From assembly GCA_016932415.1 (NCBI GenBank), contig JAFGCX010000011.1:40115-104114 (forward strand): a DNA stretch of 64,000 bases. The letters are read 5' to 3'. Below the pieces are notes generated by a model. It did no database searches. It was not told the DNA's origin and saw nothing but the letters and a program-made list of their open reading frames with translations. Of this stretch, positions 27,690-35,101 are shown piece after piece. Both the position numbers and the translations under genes were made by a program. Within the stretch, counting starts at the first letter, position 1, and each line of letters opens with the position of its first letter. Source of the DNA: Candidatus Krumholzibacteriota bacterium. GTDB taxonomy: Bacteria; Krumholzibacteriota; Krumholzibacteriia; Krumholzibacteriales; Krumholzibacteriaceae.

Positions 27690-28184
27690 TCAGCGTGAAG
27701 TCTTGATCTCGGTCATCACCCAATCGTCCCCTTCTTTGCAGAGCGTAATATATACCTTATCCTGAAAGACCCTGTCACTGCGAATGTTTTTATAGCTTCT
27801 ATAGGCGACGGCAAAGACTTTTCTGCCTGGCTTATCGACATTGTGATATTTAACGAATTCGAATTTCATCTGGGAATATTCCCTGAAGATCTTTTTAAGC
27901 AGATAGAAGACCTGCGAGCTGCTGTAATATCCGCTTTTCGGCCCCATCTCTCCCATCACTATATAAACCTTGCCGTCACCTACGAGACCGGCCAGATATC
28001 TCGCGTCCGATTTTCGCCACGCCCCCTCGATCCTTCTGAAGATCATCGCGGGGGAGATACTCTCTTTAAGCACGAGCGTGTCGACGCGGGCTTTTCCGGT
28101 TCGCTGAGCCAGAGCTTCCCCCCCCGGCAGATCAATAAAGGGAAGAAGCACCGCGAGCGACAGGTATATCAGGAACCTTTTCAA
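27690..28184 (-). CDS. DUF4783-like secreted protein
   Basis: A 164-residue exported protein with a signal peptide in residues 1-26. The mature part has the NTF2-like pattern of DUF4783: a helix IFRRIEGAWRKSDARYLAG, then YYSSSQVFYLLKKIFREY, and closing strands ending DWVMTEIKTSR. Ligand or partner unknown. The TTG start follows AAAGG with 5-nt spacing. It is the first gene after the sigma-54-like promoter and lies 30 nt before the giant kinase, so it may act as a periplasmic accessory to that system. Confidence 0.75.
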   Translation of the reverse strand: MKRFLIYLSLAVLLPFIDLPGGEALAQRTGKARVDTLVLKESISPAMIFRRIEGAWRKSDARYLAGLVGDGKVYIVMGEMGPKSGYYSSSQVFYLLKKIFREYSQMKFEFVKYHNVDKPGRKVFAVAYRSYKNIRSDRVFQDKVYITLCKEGDDWVMTEIKTSR

Positions 28185-28234
28185 ATCGACCTTTCTGGTC
28201 AGGGCATGGTAATACTGTCAGCCTAATATGTAAT

Positions 28235-28251
28235 GGCAAGGCATGTGCCAG
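28235..28251 (-). promoter_or_regulatory. Sigma-54-type -24/-12 promoter of the six-gene operon
   Basis: On the minus strand CTGGCAC (28245-28251), 5 nt, then TTGC (28236-28239) followed by CA. The -24 GG and -12 GC and their spacing match the RpoN consensus. Predicted start near 28224 gives a leader of about 40 nt to the TTG at 28184. Confidence 0.65.
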
Positions 28252-28295
28252 CAGTTTGATTTGAAAAATAACGAGTTACAACGATTTTCAGGGCT

Positions 28296-28325
28296 ATGGT
28301 GTCCTGTTTTTTAGAATGGTGTCCT
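28296..28325 (-). repeat. Tandem decamer upstream of the sigma-54-type promoter
   Basis: The 10-bp sequence AGGACACCAT (minus strand) occurs at 28316-28325 and again at 28296-28305, exactly 20 bp apart, or two helical turns. It lies about 72-101 nt before the predicted transcript start, a normal place for enhancer-binding-protein sites. It could be an activator site; that is an inference. Confidence 0.45.
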
Positions 28326-28345
28326 TAAAAGCGTACACCGGATGG

Positions 28346-28861
28346 TCATCGCCAGCTCTTAAATATAAAGATCCCGAGACAGACCAGCCCCAGGGCGAAC
28401 TTTACAAAATAGGCTAGCAACTTGCCCAGAAAAGCAAAAAATCCTGTCCTCAGAGCCTGATCAAGGGAGTTGTAATAGATATATTCGCATATCACCGCAC
28501 CCGCGAAGGCCCCGATCAGAGCAAATACCACGCTTCCCACTACAGGTATCACCGCCGTCCCGCCTATCGCTCCGGCTATCCCACCCAGAAAAGCGCCGAG
28601 GACTCCCCATTTCGTCGCCCCCTTACCGGCCACGACAACGACCCCGAGAGTCGCTTCGATTATCTCACCCACCACCAGCAGAGCGGCCATGACGATCAAC
28701 GATACCCACCCGATCGATGATATTCCCGCCACCAGTGAGAAAATCACGATAGATACGAACATCGCCCATCCGCCTGGAAGGCCGACGAAAATCAGAAGAT
28801 TGAGGATAAAGAGAAATATATACAGCAGGACCAGCCCGCCGCTCTGAAGTACAGCTCCCAT
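28346..28861 (-). CDS. DUF456 family membrane protein
   Basis: A 171-residue inner-membrane protein with about five hydrophobic segments. The centre, about 72-125, is the Gly/Ala-rich DUF456 core (GATKWGVLGAFLGGIAGAIGG followed by PVVGSVVFALIGAFAGA, here split), with GxxxG spacing suited to tight helix packing. Function unknown in the family. Located 48 nt after secF on the same strand, probably in the secDF transcript. Confidence 0.85.
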   Translation of the reverse strand: MGAVLQSGGLVLLYIFLFILNLLIFVGLPGGWAMFVSIVIFSLVAGISSIGWVSLIVMAALLVVGEIIEATLGVVVVAGKGATKWGVLGAFLGGIAGAIGGTAVIPVVGSVVFALIGAFAGAVICEYIYYNSLDQALRTGFFAFLGKLLAYFVKFALGLVCLGIFIFKSWR

Positions 28862-28909
28862 TCGGACGCATCCTCACTGTAAGGTCAAGCCGCCAGATCA
28901 CAGGTGATG

Positions 28910-30079
28910 TCAGACTCTGGCTTTCATACGAGCCGTTATCCTGTTCTGCCATTCTATCAGGACGGGGCTGGCAACGAAGATCGACGAATATGTTCCCACC
29001 ACAATACCTACGAGCAGGGCGAAAGCGAAATCATGGATCACTTCCCCTCCGTAAAAATAGAGGAAAAGCACGACTATCAGAGTAGTAAGTGATGTTATGA
29101 TCGTTCGCCCGAGAGATTCGTTGATAGAGATATTTATCATCTTCTCGTACGATTCGCGCCTTCTCAAGCTGAAATTCTCCCTGATCCTGTCGAAGACCAC
29201 GATCGTGTCGTTCAGGGAATATCCGACGATAGTCATCAGCGCCGCCACGATCACAAGCGATATATCTTTTCCCAGAAGAGAGAATATACCGAGCGTGATG
29301 ATAACGTCATGAGCAAGAGCGATTATCGCGCCAATGGCGAATTTGAATTCGAACCTCCAGCTGATATATACGAGGATACCGAACATCGAGATGATGATAG
29401 CCGCCCATGCCCGGTTTTTAAGCTCTTCTCCGATCTTCGGTCCGACCGTCTCGGTACGCCTGATCTCGATCTCCCTTTCAGGGAATCTTTCAAGGATAGC
29501 AGATTTGAGAGCTTCGGCCGCCTTTGATTCGATACCCAGATACGGGAGGCTGAAAGCGATCCTGTCCTCCGACTCTTTTGTCACTTCGACAAAACCGACG
29601 CCGTTCGCCCTGACGCCGTCCTTAAGCGCTTCCATTTCAGGGATCGTAGCCGCTTCGACGACGATGAGGTTACCGCCCTCGTAGTCCCGGGAAAAATCAG
29701 GTGGCATCTCTTTGGCGGACACTACAGCCCATCCCGCCTCCGGGGCGGTCATTACAAGAGCTTCGAGGAGTTTTTCCGCCGCCATCTCAGTCTCGCTTAT
29801 TTTCGCGATCGTTATCAGGTATTCGTTCCGTTCGCCGAACTCCTGGATGTCCCCATCACCGTATCCCGCTTCTTCCACCACAGCCCTGAGATCGGAAACA
29901 GGCACCGCCTCATCAAACCTGAGCTGTATCAGGGTCCCCCCCTCGAAATCGATGCTCAGATCGGGGCCCCCTTTGATAACGAGAGAGACGAGGCCCGCCA
30001 GGATAAGAACAAGAGAGATGATGAAAGCCTTGTTCCTGAAATCCACAAAATTAACGTGTGTTTCGCCAAAAAACTGCAT
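28910..30079 (-). CDS. secF: Protein translocase subunit SecF
   Basis: A 389-residue inner-membrane protein that, with SecD, uses the proton motive force to help pull exported proteins across the membrane. It has the N-terminal helix with FEGGTLIQLRF (about 40-50), a periplasmic domain somewhat longer than in E. coli (about 55-215), and the hallmark VGYSLNDTIVVFDRIRENF in the helical bundle, followed by RTIITSLTTLIVV. The ATG follows GAGGAG. It comes 24 nt after secD. Confidence 0.97.
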   Translation of the reverse strand: MQFFGETHVNFVDFRNKAFIISLVLILAGLVSLVIKGGPDLSIDFEGGTLIQLRFDEAVPVSDLRAVVEEAGYGDGDIQEFGERNEYLITIAKISETEMAAEKLLEALVMTAPEAGWAVVSAKEMPPDFSRDYEGGNLIVVEAATIPEMEALKDGVRANGVGFVEVTKESEDRIAFSLPYLGIESKAAEALKSAILERFPEREIEIRRTETVGPKIGEELKNRAWAAIIISMFGILVYISWRFEFKFAIGAIIALAHDVIITLGIFSLLGKDISLVIVAALMTIVGYSLNDTIVVFDRIRENFSLRRRESYEKMINISINESLGRTIITSLTTLIVVLFLYFYGGEVIHDFAFALLVGIVVGTYSSIFVASPVLIEWQNRITARMKARV

Positions 30080-30103
30080 TTTTTCTCCTCTTCAGGTAGC
30101 TCT

Positions 30104-31837
30104 CTAGATGCTGAGCTTTTTCATCTTTCCGTTCCTGGTCCACATATCGAATAAAAGCCGGCTGAATATCAGCGCGGAGAACATACTTCCAATTATACCT
30201 ATGCTGAGCGTAGTCGCGAATCCCTTGATCGGCCCCGTACCAAACTGCCACAATACGACGGCTGTGATCAGGGTCGTGAGGTTCGCGTCTACAATAGTCG
30301 TAAAGGCCCTGTCATAGCCGGCATCTATCGCCGAACGTACCGTCTTTTCTTTCCTCAGTTCCTCGCGGATCCTTTCAAAGATCAGCACATTCGCGTCAAT
30401 TGCCATTCCTATCGTAAGGATGATCCCGGCGATCCCTGGCAGCGTGAGGGCAGCTCCAAGATAGGCCAGGAGCCCGAACAGTATCAGAAGGTTGAAGATC
30501 AGAGCGAGGGAGGCGATCAGCCCGGATAATTTATAGTATACGATCATAAACAATACGACCAGCGCCAACCCGAGAAGCGCCGCGCGAAGTCCCATCATGA
30601 TCGAGTCGGATCCGAGGCTCGGGCCTACTGTTCTTTCTTCCCTCGGAATCAGATCGGCAGGGAGCGCTCCCGCCCTGAGGACGACGGAGAGATCCCTTGC
30701 TTCAACGTCGGTGAAGGTCCCCTCTATGACTCCGCGTCCGTCAGGGATCTTCGATCTTATCACGGGGTATGATTTTATTTTTCCATCAAGGATTATCGCG
30801 GTGAACCTGTTAATATTCTTCCCCGTGAATCTCGACAGCTCTCTAGCTCCGGCCCGATTAAACTGGAACCTGATCAGGAGCCTGTTGGGGCTGTTCGGAT
30901 CGGATGCCGGTACGGCGTTCTGCAGGTTCTTCCCCGAGACCATCTCGTCACGGGCTACCAGGAAAAGGAATTTGCCTCTTCCTCCTTCGGGAAGATCGGC
31001 CCATTCATCAAGCCAGAGGAAATCTGAATCCTCGGGGATCACTTTCTGCGCTTCAGCGCTCGCGAGTAATTTTCTTACCCTTGGCACGTTACTTTCATGG
31101 ACGACAAGCCAGTCCTTGTAGAAAGTCATAAGAAGGGAAGAGAACGGTTTGTCGCTTTCCGCCGCCTGAAGCGGTATCTCCGGGAGGATATCCGTCTGGG
31201 GAATCGGAAGGCCGAGCGAATCTACCGCAAAGGAATCAGGTCCCGCCTCTATTTCCCGGGTCATTCCGGCATCGTCCCCCGCTTTGAGCGGATCCGCGCC
31301 TATCGAAGTCTGCACCGGATCTTCCTGCTGCTCCGATCCCGAATCGGGCATATCCTTCAGGACCTCGTCGAGCCGCCTTACTATATCAGCGACAAGAGTC
31401 CTCTGACGCACCAGCCTCCACTCGAGCATCGCTGTCTGACCGATAAGTCTTCTCGCCCTGGCGGGATCCTGGAGCCCCGGCAACTGGACGATTATCCTTT
31501 TAGATCCCTCTCTTTTAATATCCGGTTCGGAGACACCGAACTGATCGACGCGGTTTCTTATTACTTCCAACGCCCTGTCGACGACATCGACCCTTTCATC
31601 ATCGCTGAGTTTCGAGTCATCGACTTCGAGGACCAGGTGCATTCCTCCACTCAGGTCCAGCCCGCGCTTGATCGTCTTACTCTCAAGCTTGTCATATTCT
31701 TCGGGCTTCTCGATCGCCATCTGCTGCCTCTCTTCCGGACTCATCATCACGAGTCGGAAGGTCGGCAACAGGAACCATAGAGCACCCATAAGGACTATAA
31801 GTACCAGAATTGTCTTGTATCTCAGACTCTTGCTCAC
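30104..31837 (-). CDS. secD: Protein translocase subunit SecD
   Basis: Partner of SecF. From the GTG at 31837 the protein has 577 residues. It begins with a transmembrane helix (about 8-25), GLDLSGGMHLVLEVD, and a P1 domain that is enlarged by an acidic, Pro-rich insert around the QQEDPVQTS stretch. It ends with six helices containing AGIILTIGMAIDANVLIFERIREE. I prefer this GTG because GCGAGG precedes it by 4 nt and the helix then starts near residue 8; a GTG at 31918 in the same frame would add 27 basic residues and cannot be excluded. Confidence 0.95.
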   Translation of the reverse strand: MSKSLRYKTILVLIVLMGALWFLLPTFRLVMMSPEERQQMAIEKPEEYDKLESKTIKRGLDLSGGMHLVLEVDDSKLSDDERVDVVDRALEVIRNRVDQFGVSEPDIKREGSKRIIVQLPGLQDPARARRLIGQTAMLEWRLVRQRTLVADIVRRLDEVLKDMPDSGSEQQEDPVQTSIGADPLKAGDDAGMTREIEAGPDSFAVDSLGLPIPQTDILPEIPLQAAESDKPFSSLLMTFYKDWLVVHESNVPRVRKLLASAEAQKVIPEDSDFLWLDEWADLPEGGRGKFLFLVARDEMVSGKNLQNAVPASDPNSPNRLLIRFQFNRAGARELSRFTGKNINRFTAIILDGKIKSYPVIRSKIPDGRGVIEGTFTDVEARDLSVVLRAGALPADLIPREERTVGPSLGSDSIMMGLRAALLGLALVVLFMIVYYKLSGLIASLALIFNLLILFGLLAYLGAALTLPGIAGIILTIGMAIDANVLIFERIREELRKEKTVRSAIDAGYDRAFTTIVDANLTTLITAVVLWQFGTGPIKGFATTLSIGIIGSMFSALIFSRLLFDMWTRNGKMKKLSI

Positions 31838-31947
31838 GTTTCCTCGCTTTATTACGGCCCTGGACCGGTCATAGTATCTTTTTCGACTACCTTTGTTCGT
31901 ATCCCGCCATCGGGACACACTCGCCCATTATCGAGTAGAGAACTTAA

Positions 31948-31975
31948 ATTATAACAATTAGGCCTTCCCAGTCAA
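31948..31975 (-). promoter_or_regulatory. Sigma-70-type promoter of secD-secF-DUF456
   Basis: Minus strand TTGACT (31970-31975), 16-nt spacer, perfect TATAAT (31948-31953). Confidence 0.75.
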
Positions 31976-32070
31976 AGAGAAAATATCGCGTTCGACGCAT
32001 ATCTGCATATCCTCCCGGAAGAGCGCGGAGACCCTGTTTAGAATATCCGGCGGCGGCAGATGGAAACTCT

Positions 32071-32101
32071 TTGAATAAATGACTGTTTTACTGTGTAATA
32101 T
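32071..32101 (+). promoter_or_regulatory. Possible promoter of the DUF2082 gene
   Basis: TTGAAT (32071-32076) and TAATAT (32096-32101) with a long 19-nt spacer and a TG just before the -10 element. Plausible but weaker than the other promoters listed. Confidence 0.35.
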
Positions 32102-32143
32102 ATATCAGGAAATAAACCGATCGTGTATTGAAGGAGGGTATTA

Positions 32144-32353
32144 ATGAAGGGACTGAAATTCACTTGCCCGAAATGTTCAAACTCAGGGTATGATATAAGC
32201 GAATTTCGCGCTACAGGGGGTTTTCTCACGAAGATCTTCGATATCCAGACTAAAAAATTCACTACCGTCACCTGTACGCGCTGCCAGTATACAGAGATAT
32301 ACCGCGCCGACAGCAGCATGCTCGGAAATATCTTCGATTTCTTTACCGACTAG
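32144..32353 (+). CDS. DUF2082-type zinc-ribbon protein
   Basis: A 69-residue protein with Cys8, Cys11, Cys44 and Cys47 arranged as a zinc ribbon, plus the conserved core FRATGGFLTKIFDIQTKKFT and the tail MLGNIFDFFTD. This matches the small DUF2082 family, described as putative nucleic-acid-binding. Role unknown. ATG follows AAGGAGGG, a strong ribosome-binding site, suggesting high translation. It stands alone between secD (divergent) and the hybrid kinase (convergent). Confidence 0.85.
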   Translation: MKGLKFTCPKCSNSGYDISEFRATGGFLTKIFDIQTKKFTTVTCTRCQYTEIYRADSSMLGNIFDFFTD

Positions 32354-32429
32354 CTTTCTTGATTGTTCTTTCGGGCAGGTCCCGGCGAGGCCCCCCGGAG
32401 CGAGATGTTGTACCGTGGCATATTCAGAC

Positions 32430-34913
32430 CTAGCAGAACCCGAGTATCTTGGCGACAGCCCTTGAAAACTGGGTCAGGCCGAACGGTTTCTGGATGAATC
32501 CGTTCATCCCCTCATCGAGGAGTTTCTGCGCCCTCTCGTCCAGTATAAACCCGCTGGAAAGGATCGTCTTTACATCGGGATCTATCTCCTTGACCTTCCT
32601 GAAGAACTCCGCGCCGTCCATCCCGGGCATAACCAAATCTATGATCACAAGGTCTATTTCATCATGGTTGTCCTTGAAATATCCGATCGCCTCCTGGCAG
32701 TCCTGAAATATATTCACTTCATAACCGAGTTTTAGAAGCATGCCGCGTGTGACTTTCAGGACGATCTCCTCATCATCGACAACAACGATCCGGCCCCTGC
32801 CTGTCAACGGGATTATCGTTTTCGTTTCGCGTGCGTCCGAGGTGGCATTCTCGTCAACCGGAAGCAGGACCCTGAACGTCGCGCCCATTCCTTCCTCGCT
32901 TTCGACGCTTATGCTTCCTCCATGATTGACAAGAATCCCGTATACCATCGCAAGGCCCATACCTGTACCGTCTCGCTTCTGCTTCGTCGTGAAGAAAGGA
33001 TCAAAGACCCGGGCCTGGATCTGTTTCGGTATCCCGTATCCCGTATCCTCCACCTCGATCACTAGATATCTTCCCGGTCCACCGGCTCCGTTCGCTTCGG
33101 CAGCACTTTTATCGAGATCGACATTCCCCGTCCTGACAAGCAGTTTTCCTCCCGATGCCATGGCGTCCCTGGCGTTCAGCGACAGGTTCAGGATCACCTG
33201 TTCAAGCTGAGTCGGATCGCCCGAAACGATCATGTGCTCCGCTTCGAATCTCATTTCCACCCTTATATTCCTGTCGAGGGTCTTTTCCATCATCGAGAGA
33301 ACGTCATTTATCACTCTCTGCATATCGACCGGCTGGACAAAATGTTTCCCCTCCCTTGCGAACCCGACGAGCTGCGAAGTCAGTCTCGAAGCCCGTTCCG
33401 CCGATTTTTCTATGACCTCGACCGCCTTGAGGACCTCTTTATCATCGTGCCTGTCCATCTTGAGCATATTGGAATAACCGAGTATTCCTGTCAGAAGATT
33501 GTTAAATCCGTGCGCTATCCCCCCCGCCAGCGTTCCGATCGATTCCATCTTCTGCATCTGGAGGACTCTCTCCTCGAGCATCTTCTTCTGCGTTATATCG
33601 GAAAAAATCGCCAGGACCACTCTTTTCCCGTCTTGTTCTATCGCCGACACATGAACATTGAGAGTCCTCGAATCGGTTCTGCCCGATGGTATTATCTCAA
33701 GCTCGAAGAGGTCTTTCAGATCAGATTCCCGTATTTCTTTTATTTTTTTCCGGATGAGAGGGAGATGCCGTTTGAGAGGAAGTACAGATCCAATGTCATT
33801 TCCAATGTATTCTTTCCAGCCGACCCCGACAAGGTCCGCGGCCGCCCTGTTCGAGTCGATAAGCGTACCGTCAAACCCTATGATCGTGATTCCGTAAGGC
33901 GAGGATTCGAAAAGGTTCCTGTATTTTTCCTCGGAAAGCCCGAGCGCCCTTTCGACCTCATGCCGGTCAAGCGATTCCCTTTCGAGCTCAACCGCTTTTT
34001 CCGACAGCGCCATCCTGTTCTTTCTGGCTTTCCTGACATATACGAGACTGATCGCCGCGAAGACGAGGGTAAGAAGCGAGTATAGCAGATGCCTGACTTT
34101 GCTGTACCTGTAACCTTTTTCACTTCCCATCGTCATGTACCGTTCGATCGACTGGTGCAGGACTGACTCTGTGTCGTATATCATCTCCTTTATATGCCTG
34201 TCGAAGGTGTCCTGGAACTCTTCCGGCGCATCTTTCCTCAGAGCGACCCTCACCTCGATCGGGGAAAGTACGATAGCAGTCTCCTCGAGATCCTCCGCCT
34301 GCCAGTAGATCTTTCCAAAGACCCTGTCGACGACTCCCGCGTCAGCCTCATTCGATTCTACTTTTCTAAAGACTTCAAAATAATCCCGGCAGACGACAAA
34401 ACTGCAATTCAATCCGAAATCGCTCGCCCTGGCGATCATATTCCTTGCGTATATATCATCTTCCTGTACGGCGATCACCCTGTGATCGAGATCGACCATC
34501 GATTTGATATCCGAACCCCTCTTCACATATATCCTCGCCCAGGTTATCAGCAGCGTCTCGGATGTGAATCTCAGGAGAGATTCCCTCTTCTTGTCGTAGG
34601 CGATCGCCAGCAGGATATCTATTTCTCCGGTTATTATCTTTTCGTACACTTCCGGCCAGGAACCAAGCACATATTCGATCTGCCACTTTTCCCTCGATGC
34701 TATCTCTTCGAGTATCTCAACGCAGATACCATGGGTCTTTCCACCGGAATCAACGAAGACATAAGGCTCGTTCTGGTAGATCCCTACCCTGTAACTTTCC
34801 TGCCGGGAAAATCCATTTGCCGAGAGAAGCAGAACGAAGATAGCGCCTGAAAGAAATGCGCGCCGGAAATTACTTTTCGTCAATTTTTTCGCCTGATGAA
34901 TAAATATCCTCAT
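32430..34913 (-). CDS. Hybrid sensor kinase: solute-binding sensor, PAS, HisKA, HATPase, REC
   Basis: An 827-residue membrane kinase. Signal/anchor helix at about 17-34; a periplasmic family-3 solute-binding domain at about 38-260 (YRVGIYQNEPYVFVDSGGK, then GEIDILLAIAY); a transmembrane helix near 276-294; a coiled linker; a PAS domain at about 327-440; HisKA with GIAHGFNNLL (His468); N-box NLSLNARDAM and GTGMGLAMVYG; and a C-terminal receiver with LVIIDLVMPGMDG. The last domain suggests a phosphorelay to an unlinked output. The ATG at 34913 is set by a strong promoter at 34939-34967; longer frames start upstream of it. Divergent from the repeat-protein gene. Confidence 0.9.
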   Translation of the reverse strand: MRIFIHQAKKLTKSNFRRAFLSGAIFVLLLSANGFSRQESYRVGIYQNEPYVFVDSGGKTHGICVEILEEIASREKWQIEYVLGSWPEVYEKIITGEIDILLAIAYDKKRESLLRFTSETLLITWARIYVKRGSDIKSMVDLDHRVIAVQEDDIYARNMIARASDFGLNCSFVVCRDYFEVFRKVESNEADAGVVDRVFGKIYWQAEDLEETAIVLSPIEVRVALRKDAPEEFQDTFDRHIKEMIYDTESVLHQSIERYMTMGSEKGYRYSKVRHLLYSLLTLVFAAISLVYVRKARKNRMALSEKAVELERESLDRHEVERALGLSEEKYRNLFESSPYGITIIGFDGTLIDSNRAAADLVGVGWKEYIGNDIGSVLPLKRHLPLIRKKIKEIRESDLKDLFELEIIPSGRTDSRTLNVHVSAIEQDGKRVVLAIFSDITQKKMLEERVLQMQKMESIGTLAGGIAHGFNNLLTGILGYSNMLKMDRHDDKEVLKAVEVIEKSAERASRLTSQLVGFAREGKHFVQPVDMQRVINDVLSMMEKTLDRNIRVEMRFEAEHMIVSGDPTQLEQVILNLSLNARDAMASGGKLLVRTGNVDLDKSAAEANGAGGPGRYLVIEVEDTGYGIPKQIQARVFDPFFTTKQKRDGTGMGLAMVYGILVNHGGSISVESEEGMGATFRVLLPVDENATSDARETKTIIPLTGRGRIVVVDDEEIVLKVTRGMLLKLGYEVNIFQDCQEAIGYFKDNHDEIDLVIIDLVMPGMDGAEFFRKVKEIDPDVKTILSSGFILDERAQKLLDEGMNGFIQKPFGLTQFSRAVAKILGFC

Positions 34914-34938
34914 TTTAAACAAAGCGGGGTCGCGCGCG

Positions 34939-34967
34939 ATTCTACTGAAACGGGCATTTTCCGTCAA
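34939..34967 (-). promoter_or_regulatory. Sigma-70-type promoter of the hybrid kinase gene
   Basis: Minus strand TTGACG (34962-34967), 17-nt spacer, TAGAAT (34939-34944). Transcript start near 34932, about 19 nt before the ATG, which explains the lack of a long leader. Confidence 0.7.
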
Positions 34968-35037
34968 GAATATTTTACCTTCCAAAACATCCCTGCCTCC
35001 TGACAAAAAAGGATGTAACCTCCCTCATCGTTCTGCG

Positions 35038-35043
35038 TATAAT
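35038..35043 (+). promoter_or_regulatory. Possible -10 element for the repeat-protein gene
   Basis: Perfect TATAAT about 58 nt before the ATG at 35102, without a convincing -35 box, so expression may need an activator. It shares the 188-bp divergent region with the kinase promoter. Confidence 0.35.
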
Positions 35044-35101
35044 AGAGGTGTTTAAAAATAAGCCGATATATGCGCCGCCTCGCGCGAGAAAGGCCCTCAC
35101 G

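Noticed and set aside
31081..31097. TGGCACG sequence resembling a -24 box inside secD
   Set aside because: No TTGC at the right spacing and it lies in coding sequence.
34914..35006. Upstream extension of the hybrid kinase
   Set aside because: It lies across and before a strong promoter; the ATG at 34913 directly precedes the export signal.
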